64,000 nt of DNA from an uncultured Clostridia bacterium (GTDB lineage: Bacteria > Bacillota > Clostridia > Christensenellales > Borkfalkiaceae). The stretch covers positions 53,028 through 117,027 of the forward strand of contig CANQQY010000005.1 of NCBI GenBank assembly GCA_947626105.1. Direction: 5' to 3'. The position numbers and the translations under genes were made by a program. Below, one piece after another: positions 61,539 to 64,000 of this stretch. Numbering within the stretch: position 1 is the stretch's first letter; every line of letters begins with the position of its first letter. The notes below the pieces were generated by a model. It searched no databases. It saw only the letters and a list, made by a program, of their open reading frames with translations, and had not been told where the DNA came from.

Positions 61539-63262
61539 AAAAAATCATCCTCTCACTCTCTCTTTTTATGGTGCTACTTGCGTCTGCGGCGCTCTTTTCC
61601 GCATGCGGAGAGGGAGCCGGGGAACCTCCCGCAGAGGACGGGGACGTTTTGGTACAGACGTTCGAATTGGATAAGGAGAGCGTTTCGCTGCAAGCGGGCG
61701 GCGATCCCGTAAGGCTCACGCTTTCCATCGCAAATATCGACGAGACGCCCGTCTGGATTTCCAATAAACCGTCCGTCGTGCGCGTTTCGCCCGACGAGCA
61801 CGCGCTGAACCGCGCCACGCTGTACGGGCTTGAAGAGGGGAACGCCGTCGTTTCGGTGCAGGCGGGGAAATTTATCGCGGTCTGCAAAGTGACGGTGGAG
61901 CCGCGGGCATTCCTGACCCTCGAAACGGAAGAACTCGAGATTTTAGAGGGCAGAACGGCAACCATCCGATATACGAGCAATCTTTCCGACGTCCGCTTTT
62001 CGTCGGGAGATCCGGCCGTCGCCACGGTGAACGGAAACGGGCTCGTCTCCGCGCTTTCGGAGGGATACACAACGATCACCGTTACGGCAGGGGGCATTTC
62101 CGCCTATTGCCGCGTCCATGTTGTAAAACCCGTCTATCCCTATGTCTCGCTCGACGCCTCTTCGATCGTTCTTTCTCTCTCGGGCGGGGCGACGCAGCGC
62201 CAACTGATAGCGGACGCCAACGGAGAGGTGGAATGGAGCTCCTCCGACGAAGGCGTTGCGACGGTAGAAAACGGGCTTGTGACGGCGATTTCGGGCGGGG
62301 AAGCCGTGATCACCGCAAAAAACGGCAGCGCCGAGGCAACTTGTACCGTCCATGTCAAACCTTTTACGATTTCATTGAGTGAGAGCGAGCACACCCTTCC
62401 TTCGGGTGAAAGTTTCGTTTTGACAGTTCAGACCGATCCCGCGCAGACGGAGACGCCGTCCATTCTTTGGAGCGTCACGGAAGGGGAGGAGATCGTCTCC
62501 GTTACGGAGGGCACGGTCGTCTCCCTCGGACCGTCGGGAGAGGCGGTTGTGCGCGCCGCATATGAGGGCGATCCCGAAATTTTTGCGGAATGCGTCGTCA
62601 CCGTCCCCGCGCCCTACGCGGATTGGATCGCGATCTCGGACGCCGCTTCCCTTCGGAGCGCGCTTTCCTCGGGCAATGAGACCAAAAATATGTATCTGAC
62701 TGCCGATATCGACCTCGGCGGCGAAAATTTGAACAGCACGCTCGCCTATTACAGCGGGACGTTCGATGGCTGCGGACATTCTATCACCAATTTCAGCTGC
62801 GGCGTTCTCTTCGGAAACGGCGCGGGAAAGGGGCTTATGGAAGGGGGAACTGTTAAGAGACTTTCCCTTACCTGTACATTGAGCGATTTGGGCGGCAATC
62901 TCGGGCTCTTCGGAATGGAGATGGGCGGAAGCGTGGAAAATTGCTTCTTCGACATCACATTCGGAACGGTACAGTGGCAGGCGGTGTTCGCGCGGAACTG
63001 TACGGATTCGGCGTCCGTTTCCAATACTATCATTGTGACGCATAACCCCGCCGGGACGTCCTATGTGTTTGCGGGGACGACGCAGGGCGGACGGGGGAAT
63101 TGGCAAAACGTCTATTGCAATTCCGAAAGTTCGGTCGGGGAGAACGGGCCGCGCAAAGCGGATCTCACCTCCGCTTCCCTCTATGCGGATTGGGACGCAG
63201 ATATTTGGGAGATCGCGGACGGCTCACTCCCTCGGTTAAAGGCTACTTCTCTCGGCGCATGA
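61535..63262 (+). CDS. Lipoprotein with bacterial Ig-like (Big_2) repeats
   Basis: Signal peptide with lipobox LFSAC, then about four Ig-like Big_2 modules of ~80 residues (openings LDKESVSLQAGG, LETEELEILEGRTATI, LDASSIVLSLSGGAT, LSESEHTLPSGESF). A C-terminal beta-helix-like part follows with TADIDLGGENL and GTFDGCGHSITNFSC, which resembles GLUG-type repeats. A surface adhesin- or scaffold-like role is inferred. It is translationally coupled to the VWA gene, which ties it to the membrane complex encoded upstream. Confidence 0.83.
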   Translation: MKKIILSLSLFMVLLASAALFSACGEGAGEPPAEDGDVLVQTFELDKESVSLQAGGDPVRLTLSIANIDETPVWISNKPSVVRVSPDEHALNRATLYGLEEGNAVVSVQAGKFIAVCKVTVEPRAFLTLETEELEILEGRTATIRYTSNLSDVRFSSGDPAVATVNGNGLVSALSEGYTTITVTAGGISAYCRVHVVKPVYPYVSLDASSIVLSLSGGATQRQLIADANGEVEWSSSDEGVATVENGLVTAISGGEAVITAKNGSAEATCTVHVKPFTISLSESEHTLPSGESFVLTVQTDPAQTETPSILWSVTEGEEIVSVTEGTVVSLGPSGEAVVRAAYEGDPEIFAECVVTVPAPYADWIAISDAASLRSALSSGNETKNMYLTADIDLGGENLNSTLAYYSGTFDGCGHSITNFSCGVLFGNGAGKGLMEGGTVKRLSLTCTLSDLGGNLGLFGMEMGGSVENCFFDITFGTVQWQAVFARNCTDSASVSNTIIVTHNPAGTSYVFAGTTQGGRGNWQNVYCNSESSVGENGPRKADLTSASLYADWDADIWEIADGSLPRLKATSLGA

Positions 63263-63327
63263 TCGTGATTGGCACTATACGGCGGTAAGGCGTTCAAAAT
63301 AGAAGATTTCGGGCATACTTTATACCG

Positions 63328-63855
63328 ATGAAGAAGAAATTGCCCTTGATTTTTTTCGTTCCGCTTACGGTGGGGCTCGTTGCGCTCGTCATTTGGAGCG
63401 CCCTGCTCCTTTCCTTTCCGCGGCCGTATCGGGATACCGTCCGAAAAACAGGTGTGGATCCCGCGCTCCTCTACGCGATCATGCGGACGGAGAGCGGATA
63501 CCGCGAGGACGCCGTAAGCGGGGCGGGCGCGGTCGGGCTCATGCAGCTCAAACCGTCTACCGCGGAGTTTATCTGCAAGAAAGAGGGGATCCTCTTTCAG
63601 GAAGAGCGTCTCAAAGAGGGGGCGTACAATATTGCGCTCGCGGCGATGTATCTTCGGTATCTCTTCTCCCGCTTTGCGGACGCGGATGCCGCGCTCGCCG
63701 CTTACAATGCGGGAGAGGGGACGGTGAGAAGCTGGCTTTCGGACAGCCGATACTCCTCCGACGGGAAATCGCTTACAAAGATCCCTTTCCCCGAGACAGA
63801 CGGCTATGTAAAAAAAATCCGAAAATTTCGGAAAATCTATGAAATTCTCTATTGA
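63328..63855 (+). CDS. Lytic transglycosylase (SLT domain)
   Basis: The 175 aa protein has one N-terminal membrane helix (~5-27) and a soluble lytic transglycosylase domain. The catalytic glutamate lies in IMRTESGYREDAVSGAGAVG (Glu at ~56), with LMQLKPSTAEF and AAYNAGEGTV after it. It cleaves peptidoglycan at the outer membrane face, making anhydro-muropeptides. No clear Shine-Dalgarno precedes the ATG. Confidence 0.9.
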   Translation: MKKKLPLIFFVPLTVGLVALVIWSALLLSFPRPYRDTVRKTGVDPALLYAIMRTESGYREDAVSGAGAVGLMQLKPSTAEFICKKEGILFQEERLKEGAYNIALAAMYLRYLFSRFADADAALAAYNAGEGTVRSWLSDSRYSSDGKSLTKIPFPETDGYVKKIRKFRKIYEILY

Positions 63856-63861
63856 TAATAG

Positions 63862-63890
63862 TTGACTTTTGGATCGAAATGCGGTAGAAT
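63862..63890 (+). promoter_or_regulatory. Promoter of the tRNA-Leu gene
   Basis: TTGACT 63862-63867, 17-base spacer, TAGAAT 63885-63890. Confidence 0.7.
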
Positions 63891-63925
63891 GTAAAAGCTG
63901 TCGGGGAAATGCGGCAGAAAGATAT

Positions 63926-64000
63926 GCGGTCGTGGCGGAATTGGCAGACGCGCAAGACTAAGGATCTTGTGGGATGACCGTGCAGGTTCAACTCCTGTCG
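63926..64000 (+). tRNA. tRNA-Leu (AAG anticodon), 3' end cut by the window
   Basis: The acceptor 5' strand GCGGTCG, Leu-type D-arm (GCGGAATTGGCAGACGC), anticodon stem CAAGA/TCTTG with loop CTAAGGA, long variable arm (TGGGATGACCGT) and T-arm (GCAGG-TTCAACT-CCTGT) are visible. The last ~12 bases lie outside the window. The loop reads AAG at positions 34-36 (63960-63962), an A34 tRNA that must be deaminated to inosine to read more than CUU. Confidence 0.9.

Overview
The window is a gene-dense stretch of roughly 55-58 % GC from a chromosome, very likely of an anaerobic, Gram-positive-type member of the Clostridia (Firmicutes). Supporting signs are Shine-Dalgarno-led genes with near-perfect sigma-A promoters, many lipoproteins, meso-DAP-type MurE, a fused ispH-rpsA gene, a cold-shock gene, and a sodium-pump decarboxylase operon. 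The exact taxon cannot be fixed from the sequence; an uncultured Christensenellales-like lineage is a guess. Both ends cut genes: an ABC-2 permease on the left and a tRNA-Leu on the right.

Layout. 1-1933: ABC permease remnant, a membrane protein and a small ribbon-helix-helix protein. 2133-7549 (minus): a polyamine ABC transporter operon (potA-B-C-D) led by an XRE-cupin regulator, with two matching 17-bp palindromes flanking its promoter. 7869-8135: rpsT. 8270-9055: murI. 9162-22645: division/cell-wall (dcw) cluster mraZ-rsmH-ftsL-ftsI-murE-mraY-murD-ftsW-murA-ftsQ, then ftsA-ftsZ behind their own promoter; murF, murG, murC and murB are absent here. 22744-24718 (minus): groES-groEL. 24865-28903: comEB, a repeat-rich spacer, a cyclophilin, purB and galE. 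29323-31359: tRNA-Trp followed by an AT-richer patch with a duplicated tRNA 3' end, an unrecognised protein, and two copies of a structured promoter-leader-terminator element, the most unusual feature of the window. 31450-34623: MATE transporter, rnhA, VTT membrane protein. 34850-35641: AT-rich lipoprotein. 35808-40507: sodium-pumping carboxylase/decarboxylase operon. 40562-45949: flavoprotein, AroH-Cmk fusion, plsC, ispH-rpsA fusion. 46038-48163: htpG and cspA. 48319-53546: lipoproteins (phosphatase, CotH-like kinase, helical-repeat). 53554-63262: MoxR/DUF58/VWA operon ending in an Ig-like lipoprotein. 63328-64000: lytic transglycosylase and partial tRNA-Leu with an AAG anticodon.

How it fits together. 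The dcw block, murI, plsC, the transglycosylase and the phosphatase/VWA lipoproteins are mostly envelope functions. The Oad/Mcd operon couples decarboxylation to sodium export, consistent with fermentative life. The accessory-looking part is concentrated at 29.4-31.4 kb beside tRNA-Trp, where a leader RNA with a long closing helix and a UUCG-loop terminator precedes an unknown gene and is repeated a few hundred bases upstream without a full-length gene.
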